Positions 1 through 7,229 of a stretch of DNA of 16,226 nucleotides are shown piece by piece (position 1 is the first letter of the stretch; each line of letters begins with the position of its first letter). Below the pieces are notes generated by a model that did not search any database, was not told where the DNA came from, and saw only the letters and a program-made list of their open reading frames with translations. The stretch covers positions 1 to 16,226 of the forward strand of contig JADGIF010000168.1 in assembly GCA_018985225.1 (NCBI GenBank), written 5' to 3'. Origin of the DNA: Amoeboradix gromovi. Its lineage: Eukaryota; Sanchytriomycota; Sanchytriomycetes; Sanchytriales; Sanchytriaceae. A program made the translations under genes and the position numbers.

Positions 1-2
1 AA

Positions 3-77
3 CTGTTCAGATTGATCTATCAATGGCAGATCCAGGTCTTGATTCAGCGATATGCGTTCTTCTACTCGTTGCAATAA
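3..77 (+). CDS. 3' end of an unknown gene cut by the left edge
   Basis: Frame 3 is open from the edge and ends Y-S-L-Q with TAA at 75-77. That stop lies inside AATAAA (73-78), the arrangement seen at most gene ends in this window, and this is why I chose this frame. A second frame (2-112) is also open and encodes a hydrophobic peptide with an ATG at 23, but its stop has no such signal. Only 24 residues are visible, rich in aromatic residues and glutamine, and no family can be named. It would end 62 bases before the first trehalase ATG. Confidence 0.4.
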   Translation: MFRLIYQWQIQVLIQRYAFFYSLQ

Positions 78-78
78 A
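73..78 (+). terminator. poly(A) signal overlapping the stop of the left-edge gene
   Basis: AATAAA at 73-78 contains the TAA stop at 75-77. Its use as a signal is inferred from its repeated position at gene ends here. Confidence 0.4.
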
Positions 79-139
79 TAGCTTCTTGTTTATTTTATTA
101 CATTTTCTTTAGCCTAGCCTTGCATCATATCCATGTCAT

Positions 140-1831
140 ATGGTGATGGCTGTAAAGATGACGTTAACAGGAGAAACACTTATTTTGGAAATGAAATTGA
201 ATTGCAGCCTTTTATGCTCCTCTTTGATATTACATGATGTGCAAATGAACAGAACTTTCAACGATTCAAAGTATTTTGTTGATCAGCCATCAAATGCTTC
301 AAGTTGTTCTATTAGATCCAAGTATTTAACTAATCAACCTTGGCAGCAACTATTTAAACAACCGGGTTCAGACTTGAACAGACCGTATGTTTCTTATACC
401 AAACAAGGTGAGGACAAATCATTTGATGGCTTTATCAATGATATTGATAACAAGTGGGATTTATTAACTTTGGAGTCTAAACAGAAATGGAGAATTCAAA
501 CTTCAGTCAATATGCCGTTTCCATTCATAATACCTGGTGGTAGATTTAGGGAGATGTATTATTGGGATAACTACTTTATTATCAAGGGGTTACTAGTTAC
601 TTCAAATAAAATACCTAGGCACCTGTTCACAGCTTATGGCATAATTCAAAATTTCATGTACTTAATCAAATCGCATGGTTTCATACCAAACGGCTCACGC
701 TACTATTACCTCAACCGTAGTCAGCCACCTTTATTCACTTGGATGGTCTGGACCTATTACAAAAGCACAAAAAACAATACTTTGCTGTTTGAAGCTTTGC
801 CTTTGATACATCAAGAAATTGAATTCTTTCATTCACAGCGAATGTCAAAAATTGTAAAAAATTACTCAACCTATGATGTGTTTCATTATGATAGTGACAA
901 TACGCTGCCTCGACCAGAATCTTATTTTGAGGATTTTACGTTATTAAATAGCAGTAAATTTAAACAGGAGTCTGAATTATATAGACATATTGGAGCAGCT
1001 GCAGAAAGTGGATGGGACTTTTCATCCAGGTGGTATCATCGTAACTTCAAGGAAATGCAAACTGCAAAAGTGATACCCGTTGATTTAAATTTTATAATGC
1101 TGAAGAACTACAGACTGATAAGTAAAATGATGCGAATAGTCCGAAATGGCAGATTAGCCAGGTACTATGCTGGGTTATACCAAAAGAGATTCAAAGAATA
1201 CCATAAATTGTTTTATAACAACGAAAGCAAGATGTGGTACGATATCCTACCCACGGCAGAACATAATAAACAGTACTATGCGAGTAACTTGACTCCTCTC
1301 TGGACGGTGTTTGATGAAATCAGGAACAAAATAAATCTAACTGAGATGTCACTGTACATATCCAAAGTTAATCAAAAGACCGGTATACCAGTATCTTTAT
1401 TAAAAACAGGTCAGCAATGGGATTATCCTAATGTCTGGCCACCAATGCACTACTTGATAATTCAAGGAGTTATTAAATTTGATATAGTATTAGCAACAAA
1501 ATTAGCTCACGATTTCATTGCCAATGTTTATTGCATATGGAAGAATAATGAAGTGATTTATGAGAAATATAATTGTTGCGAAAGAGAAGCGGGAAGAGGA
1601 GGAGAGTACAAAGTACAAGAAGGGTTTGGCTGGACTAACGGTGTCATAGTTGACTTGGTCGACAAATTTGGGTCCTCGGAATCCTGCCCAATATTTGAGG
1701 ACGAAAAGAGTAATAGCGCAGAAAAGCAAAAAGATCCATATGAGCAGATAAAACCATGGCCTAGGATTTTGATGATATTTGGAGAATCCATATTACTATG
1801 TGGGGTACTGATGTTATTTAAAAAGCGCTAA
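140..1831 (+). CDS. TREH: membrane-anchored trehalase, GH37
   Basis: Hydrolyses trehalose to two glucose molecules, probably at the cell surface or in the secretory lumen. Numbered from the ATG at 140 (563 residues), trehalase signature 1 is PGGRFREMYYWDNY at 132-145 and signature 2 is QWDYPNVWPP at 426-435. The segment ESGWDFSSRW at 289-298 carries the expected catalytic acid D293, and the GGEY segment carries the likely base E489, followed by GFGWTNG. A hydrophobic stretch at about 542-560 followed by KKR looks like a C-terminal membrane anchor; many N-x-S/T sites fit an extracellular enzyme. It resembles the short animal/bacterial type, without the long regulatory N-terminus of yeast neutral trehalases. 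The start is uncertain: Met18 (base 191) begins a better signal-like stretch, and an out-of-frame ATG at 133 opens a 34-codon upstream ORF across both. Confidence 0.93.
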   Translation: MVMAVKMTLTGETLILEMKLNCSLLCSSLILHDVQMNRTFNDSKYFVDQPSNASSCSIRSKYLTNQPWQQLFKQPGSDLNRPYVSYTKQGEDKSFDGFINDIDNKWDLLTLESKQKWRIQTSVNMPFPFIIPGGRFREMYYWDNYFIIKGLLVTSNKIPRHLFTAYGIIQNFMYLIKSHGFIPNGSRYYYLNRSQPPLFTWMVWTYYKSTKNNTLLFEALPLIHQEIEFFHSQRMSKIVKNYSTYDVFHYDSDNTLPRPESYFEDFTLLNSSKFKQESELYRHIGAAAESGWDFSSRWYHRNFKEMQTAKVIPVDLNFIMLKNYRLISKMMRIVRNGRLARYYAGLYQKRFKEYHKLFYNNESKMWYDILPTAEHNKQYYASNLTPLWTVFDEIRNKINLTEMSLYISKVNQKTGIPVSLLKTGQQWDYPNVWPPMHYLIIQGVIKFDIVLATKLAHDFIANVYCIWKNNEVIYEKYNCCEREAGRGGEYKVQEGFGWTNGVIVDLVDKFGSSESCPIFEDEKSNSAEKQKDPYEQIKPWPRILMIFGESILLCGVLMLFKKR

Positions 1832-1835
1832 TAAA
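1830..1835 (+). terminator. poly(A) signal overlapping the trehalase stop
   Basis: AATAAA begins at the second base of the TAA stop (1829-1831). Confidence 0.6.
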
Positions 1836-1941
1836 TTGTATAGACATAAAAACAGGATAGTTATCCATTATATACTGCTATTGCCTCTCATATTCCCTTG
1901 CTAAAATAGTTTAGACCAAGTAACACTATAACGTTAATATG

Positions 1942-1947
1942 TTTATT
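1942..1947 (-). terminator. poly(A) signal overlapping the PAN-protein stop
   Basis: On the minus strand AATAAA contains the TAA stop (1943-1945). Confidence 0.6.
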
Positions 1948-2866
1948 GTTGAGCAGCTTCTGCACATGGGTTTCCATCGAAATCTGATAGTTTTACATAT
2001 CCACTTGGTAAGCTAAGTCTAAACGTTCCTTTTCCATTCACATGCACATCCGTCATGTTCAAAGATCTAAGCTCTGAAACGCTCTCATGCTTTCCAGTAT
2101 CATCCTTGATAGGGAAGTTGAAAGCATTTGGCTTTCCATCAGTTGGTGTTGTGGGCGAGTTGCTACTCGAATGCCATCTTGGTATAGATTTTTTCATTGG
2201 TTTGTAAGAATATAAAATGACGTAGATGACTCCACCTAGCGCCACAATTCCAAACAATGCTACTAATGTTAATCCTAATATCTCCATTTGGGATATTTCT
2301 CTAAAGGAAGGATATTGAGGTGCAGTACCAGAAGTTGAAGCATCTTTGCTGCTACACAAACAGTCGCCTTTTCTCATAAAATTAAATACACCAGGAACTG
2401 ATGATACCAGTGTTTTAAGATACATCATGCATCCCATCTTAAACGGACCTTTGTGTATAGAATAGCCTTGGCAGCTTTTCAGTGAACTGCAGAGCTCGCT
2501 GCACTGGTTTTCATCTTTGACTAATTTATACGCTGAATTATCACCTCCTAGATTAATTGCTTTAGAGTATTTGCATTCTAAACAATTTTCGTTGTTACTG
2601 AGCGTGCAATTAGAATCTGAAAGATTTCTTAATTTTGTCGTAACACTTGATATATCGACTATAGCACTTATTTCATTCCATAATGTACAAGATTGGGCAT
2701 TTAAAGAGGTGTAAGTTACTGCAGTACAATTTGACATGTTTTGGCAGGTAGATTCACATAGTTGAGTGCTTCCATTGACTGTCATAAACCATTTACCGTT
2801 AATTGCCTTATTAGGTAGTGTGTCAAAACAGCTAGTTGCCATTGACTGAAAAAACAAAGAAAACAT
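1943..2866 (-). CDS. single-pass surface protein with two PAN/apple-like modules
   Basis: A predicted type I membrane protein of 307 residues. The ectodomain has 14 cysteines spaced like PAN/apple modules: C13, C37, C41, C47, C60 in the first, and a second around C95-C171 with the pattern C-x3-C-x5-C (C122, C126, C132) and C146. PAN/apple domains usually bind sugars or proteins outside the cell. Residues 31-89 hold several N-glycosylation sites. A transmembrane helix lies at about 195-221, followed by a serine/proline-rich cytoplasmic tail of about 85 residues. The N-terminus is doubtful: MFSLFFQSMA is a poor signal peptide, and its ATG lies inside a possible intron (GTACGT donor at 2878, TTTTTTCAG acceptor ending 2846). 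Removing that 33-nt intron leaves only Met9 as a start; an acceptor 14 nt further on would join a different first exon in frame. No ligand can be named. Confidence 0.72.
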   Translation of the reverse strand: MFSLFFQSMATSCFDTLPNKAINGKWFMTVNGSTQLCESTCQNMSNCTAVTYTSLNAQSCTLWNEISAIVDISSVTTKLRNLSDSNCTLSNNENCLECKYSKAINLGGDNSAYKLVKDENQCSELCSSLKSCQGYSIHKGPFKMGCMMYLKTLVSSVPGVFNFMRKGDCLCSSKDASTSGTAPQYPSFREISQMEILGLTLVALFGIVALGGVIYVILYSYKPMKKSIPRWHSSSNSPTTPTDGKPNAFNFPIKDDTGKHESVSELRSLNMTDVHVNGKGTFRLSLPSGYVKLSDFDGNPCAEAAQQ

Positions 2867-2878
2867 TTGGATACGTAC
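2846..2878 (-). other. candidate 33-nt intron at the 5' end of the PAN-protein gene
   Basis: The minus strand reads AG|GTACGT at 2880-2873 and a pyrimidine tract ending TTTTTTCAG at 2846. No CTAAC-type branch site is visible inside. The spliced frame upstream meets a TAA with no ATG between, so this would be a 5' UTR intron unless the alternative acceptor ACTAG (14 nt downstream) is used. That 47-nt version joins the frame containing ATG CAA GAC in the upstream exon. Confidence 0.3.
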
Positions 2879-3096
2879 CTGACAACCAATATTTGATTAC
2901 ATAAAAAGACGTCTTGCATGATACCATCGACGCAGGTTTGTGATAATCTCCTGACTTCTAACCTAAAAAAGATACCGTGACCCATAATGCTTGCACTCCC
3001 TCTCCACAAGCCGTCTAATTCAAGATAGATAACAGAAGCTGAATAATCAAAATTAGAGTAAATTTATTTTTGAGACCTAGTTTTACAATTTAGCAG
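2867..3096. promoter_or_regulatory. shared divergent 5' region of the PAN-protein and SPC1 genes
   Basis: Two genes start away from each other across 230 bp, so both promoters must lie here or inside the neighbouring genes. No convincing TATA box stands out. The part next to the PAN gene may be a first exon and intron rather than promoter. Confidence 0.45.
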
Positions 3097-3342
3097 ATGT
3101 CAAGTGGGTATCAAGGAACAGAAGCCGATTTTCATGGACAGATACTAGCAGACAAGATATTGAAAAGAGGTTTATGGGTAGCATTAGCTATATCAGTCAC
3201 AGTTGGGTACGTATTTAAAGATATGGAGACGGCAGTTGTAATTTATAGTATTGGATTAATAGCCGTATTCTTAGCACTGGTTCCACCAATGCCCTATTTC
3301 AGAAAAAATCCTGTCACATGGAAAAAAGACAAGACTTTATAA
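3097..3342 (+). CDS. SPC1: signal peptidase complex subunit 1 (SPC12/SPCS1)
   Basis: A small non-catalytic subunit of the ER signal peptidase complex, which trims signal peptides from secretory proteins. The 81-residue product has the family layout: a cytosolic start with DFHGQ (11-15), two hydrophobic helices at about 26-41 and 45-63, then a proline-rich turn and YFRKNPVTW (67-75), equivalent to the family's Y-R-x-x-P-x-x-W ending. Length is close to the usual 80-105 residues; the lysine-rich tail is shorter than in animals. The ATG at 3097 is directly preceded by a CAG. The next gene begins about 100 bp downstream. Confidence 0.87.
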   Translation: MSSGYQGTEADFHGQILADKILKRGLWVALAISVTVGYVFKDMETAVVIYSIGLIAVFLALVPPMPYFRKNPVTWKKDKTL

Positions 3343-3344
3343 AT

Positions 3345-3350
3345 AATAAA
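3345..3350 (+). terminator. poly(A) signal 2 nt after the SPC1 stop
   Basis: AATAAA starts 2 nt past TAA (3340-3342). Confidence 0.5.
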
Positions 3351-3444
3351 CTTGATTAAGTCTTAATTAAAAATATTTATTTTGATTGGATGTTTTTTTA
3401 ATATTACTTTTATAAGTACTGGCATGATCAGGCTGATCTTTAAT

Positions 3445-4407
3445 ATGACAAACTGCGAGTGGGAAAATTGTAATGAAATCGGGTTCGATTCTAAAGATCT
3501 TTATGATCATATACAGAGCACCCACGTGGGGTACAAAAGACACGGTACGTTGACCAATTTATGCAAATGGACAGGTTGCAGTTTTACTACTGAAAGAAGA
3601 GACAGAATGAGGTCCCACATATTGTGCCATATAAGCACCAAGTTGTATGAGTGTGACACATGTACAAAAGCCTATAAGTGGAAACATGACTTATATTCTC
3701 ATCAAAGAAAATTTCATGGAAAGGAGAAGATGAAAAAACCTACAAGTAAAATAAGAAAGAAATCTTTAAAAAATGTTAACCTAGATTTTGGAATGAGAGG
3801 CATTCTTTCCATCGAAAAGGAAGAAAAAAGATCTGCGGTCAACATGAAATTAAAAATGCTAAACATTCAAGATGACTGCAATCCAGAACATTTCAACTTG
3901 GAAAGTTCCATTTCCCCAAGTACAACTGAGTACTCTACACCCTCTTTGAGTCCTCATCACGAATATCCTAGACGACACTCAATGCACAGCTATGGTTGTG
4001 ATTACAATCAACTTTCCCCGACTTCGGATATAGCTCGCCGCCTCTCTGATGTACCACAACTACTTCAAATGGCTGTTCCTGGTGGAGAGCCATGTGTAAA
4101 TAATGAGTTAAACCAAGAGCAATATTTAAATCCTGATCCAATGCATAGTTTTCCGCCTTCAATGCATTCAATTTCTCCCTTAGCTCATGAAACTGTTGGA
4201 TACGCAAACCAAGGTCAGGGCCCAATTGTTGATATTATCTATGTAGTTCCTCCAATAGACCAGTGTACGTACCCGTACTCCAATACTGTATGCTCCACAA
4301 CTGAAGTGCAAACTGGTGCTGATACACAAATGATTGATTCCGCTTGTACATTTGACCCGATTCAACAAGGATATCCTCGGTTTAACCATGGAATTCAACA
4401 CAAATAA
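3445..4407 (+). CDS. RIM101: PacC/Rim101-like C2H2 zinc-finger transcription factor
   Basis: A sequence-specific nuclear regulator; in other fungi PacC/Rim101 controls the response to ambient pH. With the start at 3445 the protein has 320 residues; an in-frame ATG at 3424 is an alternative. Three fingers sit at the N-terminus: finger 1 C4-C9-H22-H27 with the W between the cysteines, finger 2 C40-C45-H58-H62 containing RRD..RSH, and finger 3 C70-C73-H86-H91. The C-x2-C third finger, the RD...SH run and the K-A-Y-K...DL..H pattern fit PacC/Rim101 better than GLI/ZIC factors, whose later fingers are spaced differently. A basic stretch follows (about 93-111), then a low-complexity S/P/Q/N-rich region likely to serve in activation. 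I find no YPxL/I motif, which PacC uses to bind the PalA/Rim20 processing machinery. The start codon lies close behind SPC1. Confidence 0.78.
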   Translation: MTNCEWENCNEIGFDSKDLYDHIQSTHVGYKRHGTLTNLCKWTGCSFTTERRDRMRSHILCHISTKLYECDTCTKAYKWKHDLYSHQRKFHGKEKMKKPTSKIRKKSLKNVNLDFGMRGILSIEKEEKRSAVNMKLKMLNIQDDCNPEHFNLESSISPSTTEYSTPSLSPHHEYPRRHSMHSYGCDYNQLSPTSDIARRLSDVPQLLQMAVPGGEPCVNNELNQEQYLNPDPMHSFPPSMHSISPLAHETVGYANQGQGPIVDIIYVVPPIDQCTYPYSNTVCSTTEVQTGADTQMIDSACTFDPIQQGYPRFNHGIQHK

Positions 4408-4408
4408 A
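4403..4408 (+). terminator. poly(A) signal overlapping the RIM101-like stop
   Basis: AATAAA spans the TAA stop at 4405-4407; a second copy follows at 4407-4412. Confidence 0.6.
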
Positions 4409-4464
4409 TAAACTTATCTTTTACTTGATATCACTCTTGCAATCCACAAATTTCTTCTAAGGCC

Positions 4465-5475
4465 ATGGAAGAAAATCCTAGCCAACATGTTCTAAAACTC
4501 CAGAAATTAGAGTTTGAGAGAAAGCAAAGAATATTAGGCAACCCTAAATACCTTATAAGCATAGATAAAGAAGGTTTGGACTCGCAAATGAAATTCAAAC
4601 GAGAAAAGTTTGAACAAGAGGAGAACCTAGAAAAGCAGTACAATTTGTTGCTTTTAGAAACAGAAAACAAACTTGCAGAGCTCCAAAAGTCTCAATCGCA
4701 AGCCAGCAGAGAGAGGACAATGGAGTTTAAAAAGTATAGACCAAATAAAGCTGTCGCCCAACTTAAACCAGAAAGTATTGGAGTATCATCATGTCAAATT
4801 AGCGATGATCCCCATTCTCTGGAAACAGAAAGAAGAAAGAAAAACGAAATTTCGAAATGGTTGAATGAAGTGTCTTTGGAACGAAAGAAGTTAGACTTGC
4901 TTCATGCAAACTGGTCATCATTGAAAGATTCTGAATCTATCCAAAATGACAAGTTCCTGTGTCAACAGCAGGATACTGTTAATGCAAACAAGAGAATCGT
5001 TAGTTCGAATGTGGCTTCTTATAATTTTATTCTGGCCAGTACGATTAATGCAAAAAAAATGAGGCAACGTCAAAAATCACTTGCTGACACATTGAATGAA
5101 ATTAACTACCTTGTCAACAGCTCCTTATTAAATGAGTGCAAATCAGTTGCTATGGCCACCAATGGAAAAGCTATGCAACAAGACAATTTTAAAGGATATG
5201 ATGATCAATCCAAACTGAAAGTCGTGCACGATCTGAAACAACAAATCCATGACAAGAAGCAAATGAGAGAGATTTGCAAAGTGGACCAGCTGTTGGCAGA
5301 TGAACAGTCTCTGTGTGATTCAACTAAGCACCAAGATATAATCAAGCAGGTACAGCGTATTAAATACCGTGAAAGGAGAGATATTCAGCAGCATAATCAG
5401 AGTATTAAACCGACGAGTTCTTTCGCAGTGGAATCTGATTTTTTTGACAGGTCTTTTGGTAAATCATCCCGCTAA
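4465..5475 (+). CDS. RIB43A: RIB43A-family protein of flagellar doublet microtubules
   Basis: RIB43A proteins lie along the inner wall of ciliary and flagellar doublet microtubules, near the partition between the A and B tubules. The 336-residue product is almost entirely charged helix and coiled coil. The family's landmarks are present in order: an N-terminal E-R-K-Q-R-I-L-G segment (18-25) followed by ISIDKEGLDSQ (31-41), a central ASYNF/INAKK segment, then EINYLVNSSLLNEC, a short variable loop, FKGYDDQSKLKVVHDLKQQI, and a C-terminal FFDRSFGKSSR that mirrors the family's Y/F-F-x-x-F-x-x-x-S-R ending. Length is near the usual 370-380 residues. It starts 57 bp after the transcription factor and ends 29 bp from a convergent gene. 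I recognise the family from memory of the conserved pattern, without an alignment. Confidence 0.82.
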   Translation: MEENPSQHVLKLQKLEFERKQRILGNPKYLISIDKEGLDSQMKFKREKFEQEENLEKQYNLLLLETENKLAELQKSQSQASRERTMEFKKYRPNKAVAQLKPESIGVSSCQISDDPHSLETERRKKNEISKWLNEVSLERKKLDLLHANWSSLKDSESIQNDKFLCQQQDTVNANKRIVSSNVASYNFILASTINAKKMRQRQKSLADTLNEINYLVNSSLLNECKSVAMATNGKAMQQDNFKGYDDQSKLKVVHDLKQQIHDKKQMREICKVDQLLADEQSLCDSTKHQDIIKQVQRIKYRERRDIQQHNQSIKPTSSFAVESDFFDRSFGKSSR

Positions 5476-5479
5476 TAAA
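5474..5479 (+). terminator. poly(A) signal overlapping the RIB43A stop
   Basis: AATAAA begins at the second base of TAA (5473-5475). Cleavage 10-25 nt downstream would put this mRNA's end inside the convergent gene. Confidence 0.6.
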
Positions 5480-5480
5480 T

Positions 5481-5491
5481 ACGTAATACGT
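5481..5491. repeat. 11-nt palindrome between convergent stops
   Basis: ACGTA-A-TACGT is a perfect inverted repeat with a one-base centre, in the 29-bp spacer between two convergent stop codons. It may be chance; a role in separating the two transcripts is only a suggestion. Confidence 0.35.
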
Positions 5492-5503
5492 TTATAAATC
5501 TTA

Positions 5504-5509
5504 TTTATT
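5504..5509 (-). terminator. poly(A) signal overlapping the AIFM3-like stop
   Basis: On the minus strand AATAAA contains the TAA stop (5505-5507). Confidence 0.6.
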
Positions 5510-7229
5510 TCTCTTTCAATAACCAACTTATACTATATGCTATTCCAAACACCGCAAAAGCACCGGCTAACCTGTATGCTCTATTTGGAACGCCATTAAC
5601 TCCGACTGCATTAATACAATACATACCTTTTGGTAGTTCTAGTATATCCACTTTTTCTAGCACATTCAAGTTAGGCATTTTGTTGCTTCTGAACAGCTCG
5701 CTTGCATGGCTAACAACCGGGTCCCACATCAATGAAGCCACAGCACCCACTTTTCCATCCTGATCTGCATAAAATGCTCTAAACTTTAGACTGCTCGGAT
5801 CTTCAGATTTGTTGATAATTTCATTAATGTTACCTTGGACTAGTGTCTTGACAGGTTTAGCATGTCCACAGTATCTTAAAGACTTACCAAATTGCACAGT
5901 CCAAAAGTAAGGAACATTCGAATATGGCTGCAATGCTTCGTTGTTGATTAAATGCATAATGTTGTTGGCAATTGTTCTACCGTGATTTTGAGCGACATTC
6001 CAATGTTCAATTCTTGTGGATTCACCATTTACAGGATAAGTAGCAATGTCTCCACCTGCAAACACGTTATTGCTAACCTGCAAGAACTCGTTGGTATTAA
6101 TACTTTTATTTTTGTTAATTGGAAATAACGAATTGTTCTCCAAATAAAGGGTGTTAGGAATAGCACCAACACCGGCAACAACCATGTCGCACTTGATAGA
6201 TTTACCACTTTTCAAGTTGACTGAAGTTATTGTGCTACCGTTAGAGTCAACAGTAGAAATCGTATCGTTTAACTCAAATTTGATATTATTTTTTTCGTGT
6301 AGTAACTGGATAGCCTTGCCTACTTGAGGACCCAGCACTGCCTCTAAGGGAACAGACTCCATACCAACTACTGTGATTTTGTGATTTGTGGAGCTAAAAG
6401 CAGCAGCTACTTCTAAGCCAATGAAGGATGAACCGCAGATAACAATATTCATTTCATCGCCACCAGAAGTCAAATATTTATTAATAGCACTGGCGCAATT
6501 GTATGTTCTAAGTGTAAATGAATTATCAAATCCCTTTAAAAACGGTAGTTCGCGAGCATAACTACCACTGGCCAGCACAAGATAGTCAAAGCTAATCATT
6601 GAGTTGTCTTGCACAACCACAGACGATTTATTAACACTGACTACCTTACTATTAATCCATTCGATACCCAAATCAATAAAATGCTGGGCATCTCGTAGTT
6701 GCAATACAGATCGGTCTGGCAATTTAGTACCAATTTTGGACAATTTTGGAGTATCGATTGGAAGTTCAGGAGCTACGACTTTGATATGACCTTTAAAGTC
6801 TTGTTTGCGTAGCTGTTCAGCTGCCACTAAAGCACAAGGACCAAATCCAACAATAACTACGACAGAGTTGTTAAAAATGTTGCTTTTTTTAGGTGCAGGT
6901 TGGGGTTTACTTTCAACGTTAACGTAAATTGTACCATTCTCCAATTTGACAGGATATGACTTTAATGCGTCGAGAGCAGGCGCATCTTCAATATTGCCAT
7001 TCTTTATATCGAAGCAAGCACCATGCCAAGGACACACTACGCGGTCATCCATATACGCACCTTTAACTAGAGGTGCCTTGTAATGTGTGCACAAATGAGA
7101 AGTAGCGTAAAACTTACCGTCTGATGCTTTAGCTAGTAAAATCTTTGTTTCTTTACCATTGCTCTCTACTGTAAATTGTTGTAATTTATCAACGATTTCA
7201 TCAACTTTACACACTACTTGCCAACTCAT
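5505..7229 (-). CDS. AIFM3: Rieske-FAD/NAD(P)H oxidoreductase, AIFM3 type
   Basis: A flavoprotein with an N-terminal Rieske [2Fe-2S] domain, the layout of AIFM3/AIF-like proteins. It should pass electrons from NAD(P)H through FAD to an unknown acceptor. In 574 residues: Rieske ligands C47-x-H49 and C66-x-x-H69 (CPWHGACF); an FAD-binding Rossmann start VVVIVGFGPCALVAAE (123-138); a second, NAD(P)-binding fold IVICGSSFIGLEVAAAF (262-278); the FAD segment VFAGGDIATYP (389-399) with RIEHW; then a C-terminal interface domain. Residues 552-570 are a hydrophobic helix followed by KEK, which looks like a C-terminal tail anchor, perhaps into a mitochondrial membrane. No mitochondrial presequence is evident. 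The electron acceptor is unknown. The GFGPCA loop replaces the common GxGxxG last glycine with alanine, which is frequent in this family. Confidence 0.9.
   Translation of the reverse strand: MSWQVVCKVDEIVDKLQQFTVESNGKETKILLAKASDGKFYATSHLCTHYKAPLVKGAYMDDRVVCPWHGACFDIKNGNIEDAPALDALKSYPVKLENGTIYVNVESKPQPAPKKSNIFNNSVVVIVGFGPCALVAAEQLRKQDFKGHIKVVAPELPIDTPKLSKIGTKLPDRSVLQLRDAQHFIDLGIEWINSKVVSVNKSSVVVQDNSMISFDYLVLASGSYARELPFLKGFDNSFTLRTYNCASAINKYLTSGGDEMNIVICGSSFIGLEVAAAFSSTNHKITVVGMESVPLEAVLGPQVGKAIQLLHEKNNIKFELNDTISTVDSNGSTITSVNLKSGKSIKCDMVVAGVGAIPNTLYLENNSLFPINKNKSINTNEFLQVSNNVFAGGDIATYPVNGESTRIEHWNVAQNHGRTIANNIMHLINNEALQPYSNVPYFWTVQFGKSLRYCGHAKPVKTLVQGNINEIINKSEDPSSLKFRAFYADQDGKVGAVASLMWDPVVSHASELFRSNKMPNLNVLEKVDILELPKGMYCINAVGVNGVPNRAYRLAGAFAVFGIAYSISWLLKEK

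Noticed and set aside
23-112. Hydrophobic 29-residue ORF (MADPGLDSAICVLLL...) at the left edge
   Set aside because: It overlaps the frame whose stop lies in the poly(A) signal and has no poly(A) signal of its own; it could be a one-helix microprotein but nothing supports that.
133-237. 34-codon upstream ORF out of frame with trehalase
   Set aside because: It may simply mean that translation starts elsewhere or that leaky scanning occurs; no evidence for a regulatory uORF.
1502-1791. Two minus-strand ORFs within the trehalase 3' end
   Set aside because: Both are antisense to the conserved GH37 catalytic segment, which explains the open frames.
2782-3009. Minus-strand ORF overlapping the start of the PAN-protein gene
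   Set aside because: It reads through the candidate intron into another frame of the PAN gene. Only its first part could be a real exon, and that is covered in the intron note.
3968-4225. 85-codon minus-strand ORF inside the Rim101-like gene
   Set aside because: Antisense shadow of the low-complexity C-terminal region; it has no upstream context or family match.
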